Shown piece by piece: positions 1-8,149 of a DNA stretch of 64,000 nucleotides. This DNA comes from Dermatophagoides farinae (taxonomy: Eukaryota; Arthropoda; Arachnida; Sarcoptiformes; Pyroglyphidae), in the NCBI RefSeq assembly GCF_024713945.1, contig NW_027461515.1, positions 1 through 64,000 on the forward strand, given 5' to 3'. Every line of letters begins with the position of its first letter. The stretch's first letter is position 1. The position numbers and the translations under genes are program-made. The notes beneath the pieces were generated by a model, which searched no databases, had not been told where the DNA came from, and saw nothing but the letters and a program-made list of their open reading frames with translations.

Positions 1-60
1 GCCATTAAAGCTCGACTGCAATCAAATTGATGATTTATACAGAATATCTCTGAGTCTTAA

Positions 61-432
61 GAAGCCAAGATAAAACTAGACGCTTTTGTGCTGCACCAGT
101 ATACACTTTCCGTCTGCAATAACCTATCTTTGCTGTGTGATGGATTGACACTCGGTCTTCCTAGTCCGCTAGAAGCAATCATTAACGAAAAAAATGTAGA
201 TAATTTGCAAACACAGACTGCAATTATTGGTTTTTTGCTATTTCATTTTATGAACAGCGGGAACATAAGAGAAACACAACTCACAACCCCTATTGAAATT
301 ACTGATAAACACAGCGTATTGTGATTGCCACCAAAACAGGTAAAAAATCGGCTATTTATGCATGAACTGCTTCAAGTGTAAGTTTATGACATTATATTTG
401 TTTAGTGTATTGCGAAAATGTCAAGTGCTGTG
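61..432 (+). CDS. 3' end of an unrecognised gene, cut by the window edge, frame uncertain
   Basis: A frame stays open from 61 to the TGA at 322 and reads like coding sequence (EAKIKLDAFVLHQY...). No ATG starts it, so the 5' exons lie left of the window. Past 322 another frame looks coding (VIATKTGKKSAIYA, about 319-362). A well-formed 28-nt intron follows at 378-405, with donor GTAAGT and acceptor TTTAG. After it a short frame ends in TGA at about 430. Joining these parts needs at least one frame change not explained by that intron. No family was recognised. The gene converges with the minus-strand gene ending at 473. The end point is a best guess. Confidence 0.35.
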
Positions 433-472
433 AAACAGAAAAAAGTCGAATGCTGAAGTAACCCGGCAATTT

Positions 473-2524
473 TTATTCTGATTTATAAATAAGCTTTGCA
501 ACTTCTTTAATAACACCGGATAAATTGCTGAGTCTTGGTAGTGTTGTATCTATGTTGATGATTGGCAATCTTTTGGAAACAGGCCAGTCTTCAAACAATG
601 TATTGCAAAAGATTTTGATATCAGTTTCCTCTTCATCAGTGCAATTCTTTCGGAATGAGTTGGTGCAATTAGTATAAAATTCATACAAATCATTGTTGTC
701 GTCAGCGTAAATACAAGTTTTTGCTTCGTCTTAAGCAGTTCGCATACAAATTTAGATTATCAGATAAGTGGTTGTTTGCTTGGATGGCTTTTAATCGTAT
801 AAAATGGATAATTAAATATATTATATAAATCTTTGTTTTCGGGTATATCATATAAGTTCAAGCTGGTAGACGCTGGAAAAAACGTTTTTTGGTAATCGTT
901 TTCAGACAAATACGTACTCTTGATTTCACCATTTTGAAACAGTCCACAAGTGCAGAACGGGTAGGGTTTTGAAAACGGATGAAAACTAAAAACTCACCTT
1001 TCTGTAGAATTCATCAATATTGTATACCGAAAGCGCATCCAAGGCTGCTAAATTGTTGGAATACCAGTTTATTTTAATTTTCCCGTCTTCTACTTGTGAA
1101 GAATAATAACCTTTAATTACATTCACTAATAACTCTAAATTAATATAGACTGTGGAAGAGTTACATGTTTGAATTTTTTTCAGACGCACTCCGTTTTCGT
1201 ACTGATTATAAAAATCGCTAGATGCTGTCTCATGGTAAAATTTTTTCACTTGAAGAGATTGATTGATAAAAATCTTTTCTGCCTGATTGACCACTTCGTT
1301 TCCCGCTATTAATGCTTTAAAGTTTGAACAAGCGGACTTTTTGTCACGAAAAAGAAAACAAGATAGACAAACATGGATGTAATCCATGTAATTTGATAAT
1401 CGTAGATCATATTTATTGTTTAAGAGGTTTAGTAAAGTCTGTTGAGCTGGAATTGTGAAATAAATCACAATGGAATGCTTCTTGAGAGACTTAAAAAAAG
1501 AGTCAGCTATCTCTAAAATTACCACGTAACTGGTATCTCCACTAGAATTTTTAATATTTTTGTTTGAGGAAGAGCATTGCTTGAGTAACAGAACATTTGA
1601 GTAAATATAAAAAAAATCTACAAATATTGGTAACGCCACCCGACTAATAACATAAATTGATTCATCGTTAATTTTATAAATGATACAAGAATGAACACTG
1701 CTAACTACGCCAATCCAATAATCAGGATTTTCATTTAAATTTTTAATAGACGTGAAACACAAGTCGTTTTTTGAGTCGATCATGTCTAGTGCAGAACAGT
1801 AAATTTTAAAAGTAAGATCGAGGTAATCGATCAAAACCAGCCCATTTCCGGCTAGATGCAAAAAGTTGTCATTGTACGGATCAGTGCAAACAGAGGTGAA
1901 AATCATTTTTCTTCCAAAGTCAAAGTCGTGTAGAAGTACCTTTTTCACTTCATTGTTTCTCAAAATCACAATTGAATCAAATGCCAGTAGCACGAGTTTC
2001 GTTTGATTAAAACAAGAAAAACACGCGTCAATGATGAAATTGCCATGATCAACTAAATATTCACTGAACGGCTTTATAAATATGGGATCTAAGCTTGCTG
2101 AGTATTGCGTAGAGCCGGAATGATTTGTTGTGCTAATGCTAAAAGAAAACGCATGCTTCTCAGTGCAAATACAAACGTACTTGGTTGTTAAATCTTCTTC
2201 GTCGGTTTCATAAACAATATTATTAATTCTCAAGTGGTTATAGGTAAAATAACTGTAAATTAAAGTTTTATTAGCAGGCTGTGTATAATCCCAAATTTCC
2301 AAAGCGTTGTGTGTGTATGGACATGTTTTGAGAACGATTTTTAACTTATTAGGAAAGGTCAGTACTATTTTGCTTCTGCTACTCTTTAAAGAAATCAGTC
2401 TCTGGATGAAAACAATCGAAGAAGTAAATTTATTGTAGTTATGTATGTTTCGAGTGTTCCAAAAAGCGGAATTAGCGAAAACGTCTGCTTCTGATTTGAA
2501 ATACTCGGCTAGCTCATTTTCCAT
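473..2524 (-). CDS. Unrecognised protein of about 512 aa or more, with a disrupted 3' part
   Basis: The main frame runs from ATG at 2524 to a TAG at 986-988 (512 aa). It has no recognisable domain; the alternation of beta-like hydrophobic stretches could suit a WD/propeller-like protein, but no motif proves it. After the TAG, coding-like sequence continues to 473 in other frames: one open frame from about 985 to 760 (HPFSKPYPFCTCGLFQNG), another near 800-690, and a third from about 730 to the stop at 473-475 (YTNCTNSFRKNCTDEEE). None of these has its own ATG. They join if one base is dropped at each of three homopolymer runs (988-992, 789-792, 718-722). A GTGAGT donor at 994-999 offers an alternative 79-nt intron for the first join. 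The C-terminal part is therefore uncertain. Confidence 0.55.
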
Positions 2525-2591
2525 TTATAGCTTAAACCAAATTAACAACGTTTTACAAAAAAAATAAAATATGATATAAAATATAATTAGG

Positions 2592-2678
2592 AATATCAGA
2601 GGCACCTATGTCAACAGCAATCTAAGATTACGTAATTAGTTCTGACCGCCCGTCGGTGCTAATCTCATCATCTACCAA
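2592..2678 (-). ncRNA. C/D box snoRNA, SNORD43/snR70-like guide for SSU rRNA 2'-O-methylation
   Basis: On the minus strand, box C ATGATGA lies at 2671-2665 and box D CTGA at 2599-2596. Flanks ATTGG and CTAAT can form a 5-bp terminal stem with one G-U pair. Just after box C comes CGACGGGCGGT (2655-2645), an exact complement of the universal SSU rRNA segment ACCGCCCGTCG, followed by CAGA as a degenerate D' box. By the fifth-nucleotide rule the paired target is the C equivalent to E. coli C1402. That site is known to be methylated in yeast (Cm1639, guided by snR70) and human (Cm1703, SNORD43). The second guide, upstream of box D, has no recognised target. The RNA sits between the 3' end of the aldo-keto reductase gene and the 5' end of the gene starting at 2524, on their strand. 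Its ends are approximate. Confidence 0.82.
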
Positions 2679-2772
2679 TTGCCACATCTTTCATAAGATT
2701 ATTAAAAAGAAACAAAATTTAATTAGCTGGACATAACAAAATACTATAATAATACGTTTAATTAATTGTTAT

Positions 2773-3801
2773 TTAGCTTATTGTATGCGGATCTCCACAT
2801 GTTCTAAATCCTTCATTTAGTGAGCTTAATTTATTCATATCTTCTGGGGTTAGTTCAAATTCCAAACAACCTAAATTTTCTTCAAGACGTTCGATCTTGC
2901 TTGTTTTGGGTATGATGGTATATGCTTTTTGTAACGCCCATCTAAGCATTACGTTTTGTATACTTTGATTATATTTGTTACCTATGCTTTTCAAAATTTT
3001 GGTTGATTTCTCGTCGTTCATTTTTTCTTGACGTGTCATAGTTGCATAGCTTGTTATTCGAATGTCGTGTTCTCGACAAAACGCCAATAATTCTGGATCT
3101 AAATCGCAGAAAACACTGATTTCTACTTGATTTATCATCGGTATAGTTGCGAATTTATCTCCTGCTTTTTTTCTTTGTAATATATCTTCAACTAGAGGCG
3201 CTAGATGCTGCAGCATGTAGTTGCTAACACCTATCGCTCTCACTTTACCTTCTGCATAGAGTTTCTCGAGTTCTAACCAACAATTAAAACGGCGTTCGTT
3301 ACAGTTTAGCCAGGCAGTACCTTCTTCTCCCATTTTATTGTATTCGGGAAACCAATTCCCAATACCCGGCCAATGCAATAACACTAAATCCGCTCTGGCT
3401 CGTCTAAACTTTTCCATGTGTTCTTTCACACGTAGTCGTATGTCTAACGCGGTAAAATCAGTATACCAGATTTTAGTTGTTACAAACGAGTTGTGATTCT
3501 CTGAAACGGGTCCGTGAGGAACCAAGAAGTTTTTTTGAAATTCTTCTTGACTTACTTGCAAGAAATGATCACAACCTACAAGCTTCAAATTGTTTCTTTT
3601 AGCTGTAAATTCTCTAATAGGTTTTGCAATAATGTGCTCATTACGGTAATACCATGCTGTATCGACTCCAGGATAACCAAGACTGAACGCCGTGTTTATT
3701 AATTCGAAGGCAGTCGATTCGTCAGTGGGAAAAGAAGCCGTTCCAAGCATTATAGCTGGATACAAAACTCCATTAGAAAGTTTCTCGCAAGGTATCGGCA
3801 T
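2773..3801 (-). CDS. Aldo-keto reductase, NADPH-dependent
   Basis: A 342-aa cytosolic TIM-barrel oxidoreductase that reduces carbonyl compounds with NADPH. The catalytic tetrad is visible: Asp47 (GVDTAWYY), Tyr52, Lys110 (VTTKIWY) and His143 (LLHWPG). Other family landmarks are GVSNYM near residue 200, the MINQVEISVF strand, and IPKTSKIERLEENL, which binds the cofactor phosphate. An insertion of about 40 residues separates the Tyr and Lys segments compared with ordinary members, including the part ending in FLVPHGPVSENHN. A GTAAGT inside the insertion gives no frame-preserving intron, so the insertion appears to be translated. The substrate cannot be told. The start is the ATG at 3801; an upstream overlapping frame (3750-3995) was not taken as coding. 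Confidence 0.9.
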   Translation of the reverse strand: MPIPCEKLSNGVLYPAIMLGTASFPTDESTAFELINTAFSLGYPGVDTAWYYRNEHIIAKPIREFTAKRNNLKLVGCDHFLQVSQEEFQKNFLVPHGPVSENHNSFVTTKIWYTDFTALDIRLRVKEHMEKFRRARADLVLLHWPGIGNWFPEYNKMGEEGTAWLNCNERRFNCWLELEKLYAEGKVRAIGVSNYMLQHLAPLVEDILQRKKAGDKFATIPMINQVEISVFCDLDPELLAFCREHDIRITSYATMTRQEKMNDEKSTKILKSIGNKYNQSIQNVMLRWALQKAYTIIPKTSKIERLEENLGCLEFELTPEDMNKLSSLNEGFRTCGDPHTIS

Positions 3802-4290
3802 ATATGCTTTTGAGCAATTATTCTAGATGTGTTAAAAAAATATAACGCGTGTACAAACTGTGAGTTAGCAAAAAAATCCCGATCAACGTGGATTGAACTT
3901 AAAAAAAATTTATCATGTATTACAAATTTTTGATCGAACAGACCAGTATTACAAAGGTAAACTTTACGATCGATCAACTGCTTAAAAATCGTCACCGTAT
4001 AATTGTCGAATTGGACATTAAAAATCTGTTAAGCTACAAATGCCGTCTATAATTAGAAATGTGCATACTTTCAACCGGATTTTTGAAATGTTGTTTTTAT
4101 AAGTTCAGTAAAACGGTCGACCCTTTTGATAAGTTTATAGATTATACTATTCACACATTCAACTGCTGTTTTTCATCACATTATTTTGTTTAAAACATGT
4201 AAGGCCCTAGAATGAGTTTCTATTTATTATCAATAATGTGCAGCAAGGGTGCAAATTGTATCTAAAAGTGAACGAAAAATATCGCAGGTA
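3802..4290. other. Divergent intergenic region, no gene seen
   Basis: About 490 bp between the start of the aldo-keto reductase (minus) and the start of the next plus-strand gene. It presumably carries both promoters. It is AT-rich with runs of A and T. A GTTCAATCC-like stretch near 3885-3900 on the minus strand was examined as a tRNA T-arm, but no matching stem was found. Confidence 0.5.
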
Positions 4291-4915
4291 ATGGATCACA
4301 ACGTTCATTTTACCCCGAAAAAGATTATGTGCACAAATATTTGCTGTGCACATAAACATACTTGGCCGAAATCAACCACTCCAGAAAAGCAAAATGTGGA
4401 AGTGTCTAAAAAAATAAAACATGTCGAAGAAAATGAAATTTGGTTTAAACAGCTCTTGCACGACCTTGACAATGTAGAACAAAACATTGATAAATCACTG
4501 AATAATTGGAAAGAAGAAGTTGAAGAGTGGACGCTACAAAAAATTATTTCAAAACTTGGCATATTGTTGCCCACTATTCATGAATCGTTTCATGACACGG
4601 TAATTAAAGAGTTGTTTGGCATGTTGAACTATTCAGTTCAAAAACTGCCGATCAAACGTTCGTTCGGAGTTTCAGAGACAAATTGCGTGATAAGCACGAT
4701 CAATACGCCGAATTTCATTGAAAGTCGCGAGGGAAACAACAAAGTGGTAAAATTAACTTCATTCTCTCAGAACTTGTTGGCTAAAATCGATCAGGATGCA
4801 AATCTTGCGAACATAGAAAATGTGTATCACTATGAAAAACCTAGTAAGTCAAATTAAAAAAAAAGTTTTAGCCAAATCCTCAATTGCAAAACGGGTTTGC
4901 AATGCGATTAATTAA
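4291..4915 (+). CDS. Unrecognised cysteine/lysine-rich protein, 198 aa, one 28-nt intron
   Basis: The coding sequence starts at ATG 4291 (MDHNVHFTPKKIM). An earlier GTG in the same frame is not a likely eukaryotic start. The first exon ends at 4843. An intron with GTAAGT donor and TTTTAG acceptor fills 4844-4871 (28 nt). The second exon ends at TAA 4913-4915, giving the C-terminus PTKSSIAKRVCNAIN. Unspliced, the frame would stop at 4857. A CTNICCAHKHTW segment near residue 14 has Cys and His spacing that could bind metal. The middle is helical and charged (EENEIWFKQLLHDLDNVEQN). No family was recognised. The gene lies just upstream of the CenH3-like gene on the same strand. Confidence 0.6.
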
Positions 4916-5068
4916 CAGTAAACAAATATTTTTAAATGTGTGTTCTTATTTTATGGAATTATAAATTGCGCAAAAATAAAATTTATAATAAAATAAATAA
5001 ACTTCGAGTTGAAGTAAATTTAGTTTGACTAAAATAATCGAACAAAAGTAAAAATACTATGTAGTCAA

Positions 5069-5454
5069 ATGATTAACTCCGGAAATTCTTTTAGCACAAT
5101 AAAAAAACAAAGAGTAAAGCCTGGTTTAAAAGCTCTTAGGGTAAGTACCACCATAGATATCCCTGGTACTACGTTTAATTTTAGGAAATCAGGAAGTACC
5201 AAGCTTCGACTCAATTACTGCTGCCGAGATCAAGTTTTGCCAGGCTTGTCAAAGATGTAACTTATAGTCTCGGTTGCAGAGACGACATCAGATTTACCCC
5301 TGAATGTTTACAGGCTTTGCAGGTGGCTTCTGAGGCATACATCACAAGTCTATTAGAAGACTCCATGCTTTGTGCTTTGCACGCCAAACGAGTCACTCTC
5401 ATGATAAAAGATATTCATTTAGCGCGAAGGATTCGAGGTAGGATGAACAACTAA
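5069..5454 (+). CDS. Histone H3 variant, probably centromeric (CenH3/CENP-A type), one 44-nt intron
   Basis: Exon 1 is 5069-5140, the intron 5141-5184 (GTAAGT...TTTTAG), and exon 2 5185-5454, giving 113 aa. The H3 fold is clear: [14 protein letters not shown] at the alphaN region, FARLVKDV for alpha1, [19 protein letters not shown] for alpha2, then [10 protein letters not shown] and [12 protein letters not shown]. Features pointing to a centromeric variant are a tail of only about 24 residues lacking the usual ARTKQTARKS and K27 motifs, a loop 1 longer by about two residues ([10 protein letters not shown]), MIKD in place of MPKD, and divergence in a normally near-invariant protein. Assignment to the H3 family is firm; the centromeric role is inferred from these traits. 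The ATG at 5069 follows an in-frame stop. Confidence 0.78.
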
Positions 5455-5625
5455 ATGTAATTCTAAGAAAATAGATCAGTGCGGACTATCTATGTTTATC
5501 TGTATTTCGCTTGATCTCATTGAGAACAAAACAAAACTATAATATTCATAATAAAGTAAAAATATTTTTTTTTCGCCCGATTATATTTTACATAAACTTA
5601 ATTGGGTGAGGCGCAGAAATGATAA

Positions 5626-6294
5626 ATGAAGAATAATTTTGCTAATGATATTGTTTTATCAGACGGAAGAATAATTAAAAGCAAAAATAATGAAATTAAC
5701 TCGAGCGAGGGATCGAAAGAAACTAATTATTTAGACAAATTCGCACTTGAGCGTAATACACGAGTTATTACCAGATTATTATACAACAGGAAAAAAGCTT
5801 TTAAAAGATACAAATTTAAAATTTTGCACAGACTCAAATTGAGAGTGGATCAAAATGAATACCACGCTTTGTTGTCTAATCAGGAAGTTGTTGATTTTTA
5901 CGCAGCAAAAGACAAAAATAAGTTAACAGCGCTTGATTTTACTAAATTGGACATCAGCGTCCCGGTACCTATTGCAGAGTTCAGAAAATATAAAGTACGT
6001 AAAGCTGACAAAGAGCGCTACATCCGTTTTGTAACCACAAGTTTTCGTGCTGTATATGACCTCATTCAAAATCAAAAACTAGAATTGATCGAAACTGTAG
6101 ACTTGTGCGTTTTAGGCTACAAAATTCTTTATGAAAAAGAAAAGTCGAGCAACGACAAGCTTTCGATCTTGTTCACTTCTTTTAGATTATATAAACCTGA
6201 TTATTTACGTTTCGATATTAACGATTTAAAAGCTGTAAAACAAGTCGAGCCTTCGCAATCTGACACTAATTCTAAGCGAGTCAAAATAGAGTAG
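5626..6294 (+). CDS. Unrecognised basic protein, 222 aa
   Basis: A single frame from ATG 5626 to TAG 6292-6294. The protein is lysine/arginine rich, especially residues 45-75 (RLLYNRKKAFKRYKFK), which could bind nucleic acid. It ends in KRVKIE, resembling a basic nuclear localisation tail. The middle contains LLSNQEVVDFY, faintly like the start of Rpb4/RPC9-family subunits, but the rest does not follow that pattern. No domain is claimed. It converges with the repeat-rich gene ending at 6422. The 171-bp spacer before it is AT-rich and shows nothing else. Confidence 0.65.
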   Translation: MKNNFANDIVLSDGRIIKSKNNEINSSEGSKETNYLDKFALERNTRVITRLLYNRKKAFKRYKFKILHRLKLRVDQNEYHALLSNQEVVDFYAAKDKNKLTALDFTKLDISVPVPIAEFRKYKVRKADKERYIRFVTTSFRAVYDLIQNQKLELIETVDLCVLGYKILYEKEKSSNDKLSILFTSFRLYKPDYLRFDINDLKAVKQVEPSQSDTNSKRVKIE

Positions 6295-6421
6295 ACTTAT
6301 ATATATTTGTAGCGATCTAATTGCTTTAAAATGTCAGTGATAAGCGAGTTATGTAAAATTAGAGATATAAAACGTTTTTATGTTTTTATAACGATGTGAT
6401 TGATAATTTGATTTAAAAAAT

Positions 6422-7996
6422 TTATCTCAGGTCGTGAATTTCGTCGCTTTCTGATTGATGGTTAGCTATTCTTGCCATTTCTCCTTTTCCTTTTGCGATA
6501 GCTTCTTGAATGAATTCTAAGTCTTGATCACTTAATTGTTGTCTTTCATTGAAATTAAAATTTTCCGTTTGATTATTCCTGTTGTTAGAATTGGATGATC
6601 TTCTACCACTGCTATTGTTGCTAGATGTTGAGGACCTTCTACCACTCCCATTGTTGCTAGACGTTGAGGATCTTCGTCCATTGTTACTAGAAGAGGAGGT
6701 ACGTCTGCCAGAGTGAGCTACGGATGTGGATGATCTATTGCCCGAATTAGAAGTTCTACGCCCATTGCTAGACGTAGATGATCTTCGTCCGCTGTTGCTC
6801 GAAGTTGATGATCGTCTTCGTGATTGATTGCTTAGAGATGTTCCTCTGCCGCTATTTTGTGAGTTGCTGGATTGCTCGTTTCCTTCTCCTGAGTTGGATG
6901 ATCTTCTACCTCCGCCATTGTTACTAGATGTTGAAGACCTACGGCCGCTTTGAGAATTTGGGGGTCTGCCCACTCTGTGCGAATTAGAAGAATTCTGGCC
7001 CGAGTTAGAGTTTGAATTGGAGTTGGAGTTTTGACCTGAGTTAGAGTTTGAATTGGAGTTTGAATTTTGGCCTGAGTTAGAGTTTGAATTCTGGCCTGAG
7101 TTGGAGTTGGAGTTGGAGTTAGAAGATCTTCTACCTCCGCCATTGTTACTAGATGTTGAAGACCTACGGCCGCTTTGAGAATTTGGTGGTCTGCCTACTC
7201 TGTGAGAATTAGAAGAATTCTGGCCCGAGTTGGAGTTGGAGTTTTGACCTGAGTTAGAGTTAGAATTTTGGCCTGAGTTGGAGTTGGAGTTAGAGGATCT
7301 TCTTCCACTGCTGCTGTTACTAGATGTTGAGGACCTACGACCGCTTTGAGAATTTGGTGGTCTGCCTACTCTGTGCGAATTAGAAGAATTCTGGCCCGAG
7401 TTAGAGTTTGAATTGGAGTTGGAGTTTTGACCTGAGTTAGAGTTTGAATTTTGGCCCGAGTTAGAGTTTGAATTGGAGTTTGAATTCTGGCCTGAGTTGG
7501 AAGATCTTCTGCCACTGCCATTATTGCTAGATGTTGAGGACCTTCTACCACCGCCATTGTTACTAGATGTTGAAGACCTACGACCGCCTTGAGAATTTTG
7601 GCCCGAGCTAGAGTTTGAATTTTGGCCTGAGTTAGAGTTAGAATTGGAGGATCTTCTGCCACTGCCATTGTTGCTAGATGTTGAGGACCTCCTACCACCG
7701 CCATTGTTACTAGATGTTGAAGACCTACGGCCGCCTTGAGAATTTGATGGTCGGCCTACTTTGTTCGAGTTAGATGAATGTCGTCCTGAATTAGACTCTT
7801 CTTGCATGAAGGATTGGTCATCATAATTTGACATATCTTCGTCACTGTCCTGAGTTGACATAGAATTGTTGGAGTTCCTACGCCCACTCCGTTTTTGCGA
7901 GTTTCTATTAGAGGTGTCACCTGGGATAAAGGAAGACTCCGATAAGAATTCACTTCCTGAAAAACTTTCTACACTAACGTTTGAATTTCCACTCAT
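6422..7996 (-). CDS. Low-complexity RRSS/GRP repeat protein, 524 aa
   Basis: The frame runs from ATG 7996 (MSGNSNVSVESFSGSEF) to TAA at 6422. An acidic, Ser-rich N-terminus (to about residue 75) precedes some 370 residues made of three interleaved units: GRRSSTSSNNG, SNSNSGQNSNS, and a recurring HRVGRPPNSQSGRRSS block. The C-terminal 60 residues are non-repetitive and predicted helical (QQLSDQDLEFIQEAIAKGKGE). GRP flanked by basic residues resembles an AT-hook core, and RRSS/RRSST match basophilic kinase and SR-like phosphosites. A disordered chromatin- or RNA-binding protein is possible, but no homologue is recognised. Other reading frames through the same repeats also stay open, which is an effect of repetition. 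Confidence 0.7.
   Translation of the reverse strand: MSGNSNVSVESFSGSEFLSESSFIPGDTSNRNSQKRSGRRNSNNSMSTQDSDEDMSNYDDQSFMQEESNSGRHSSNSNKVGRPSNSQGGRRSSTSSNNGGGRRSSTSSNNGSGRRSSNSNSNSGQNSNSSSGQNSQGGRRSSTSSNNGGGRRSSTSSNNGSGRRSSNSGQNSNSNSNSNSGQNSNSNSGQNSNSNSNSNSGQNSSNSHRVGRPPNSQSGRRSSTSSNSSSGRRSSNSNSNSGQNSNSNSGQNSNSNSGQNSSNSHRVGRPPNSQSGRRSSTSSNNGGGRRSSNSNSNSNSGQNSNSNSGQNSNSNSNSNSGQNSNSNSNSNSGQNSSNSHRVGRPPNSQSGRRSSTSSNNGGGRRSSNSGEGNEQSSNSQNSGRGTSLSNQSRRRSSTSSNSGRRSSTSSNGRRTSNSGNRSSTSVAHSGRRTSSSSNNGRRSSTSSNNGSGRRSSTSSNNSSGRRSSNSNNRNNQTENFNFNERQQLSDQDLEFIQEAIAKGKGEMARIANHQSESDEIHDLR
6580..7770 (-). repeat. Degenerate intragenic tandem repeat array
   Basis: Within the 6422-7996 gene, blocks of about 33 nt (encoding GRRSSTSSNNG) alternate with 6- to 18-nt SN/GQN units. 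A larger unit with GRPPNSQSGRRSS recurs near 6960, 7180 and 7350, with a GRPSNSQGGRRSS relative near 7745. Copies differ mostly at synonymous sites. Such an array would be expected to vary in length between strains. Confidence 0.8.
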
Positions 7997-8149
7997 TGTT
8001 ATTCCTACTTTATTTATCGATAAACCAGAAAATTCAAAGGTGTTATAATTATGTATTTTGCGTACTTTGTCATTAAATACATGTTTTGGGACAATTTATG
8101 TGTAATAATATAAATGAAGAATTGCGCAAAAAAGTAAATAAAGAACTGA

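Noticed and set aside
3495-3555. GTAAGT within the aldo-keto reductase insertion
   Set aside because: The nearest suitable acceptor gives 55 nt, not a multiple of three, and would destroy the frame leading to catalytic Lys110.
3880-3905. GTTCAATCC stretch on the minus strand as a tRNA T-arm
   Set aside because: The bases flanking the putative loop do not pair, and no anticodon or acceptor stem could be drawn.
3750-3995. 81-aa frame overlapping the start of the aldo-keto reductase
   Set aside because: It is out of frame with the enzyme, starts on a non-ATG codon, and has no resemblance to known protein; more likely promoter sequence.
4883-4903. Perfect 8-bp hairpin ATTGCAAA-ACGGG-TTTGCAAT first taken as a 3' UTR element or terminator
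   Set aside because: After the 28-nt intron at 4844-4871 was found, the hairpin falls inside the last coding exon, so a terminator role is not supported.
6832-7953. Long second-frame ORFs inside the RRSS repeat gene (103, 112 and 65 aa)
   Set aside because: They are frame-shifted readings of the same tandem repeat; repetition keeps all frames open. They have no starts or domains of their own.
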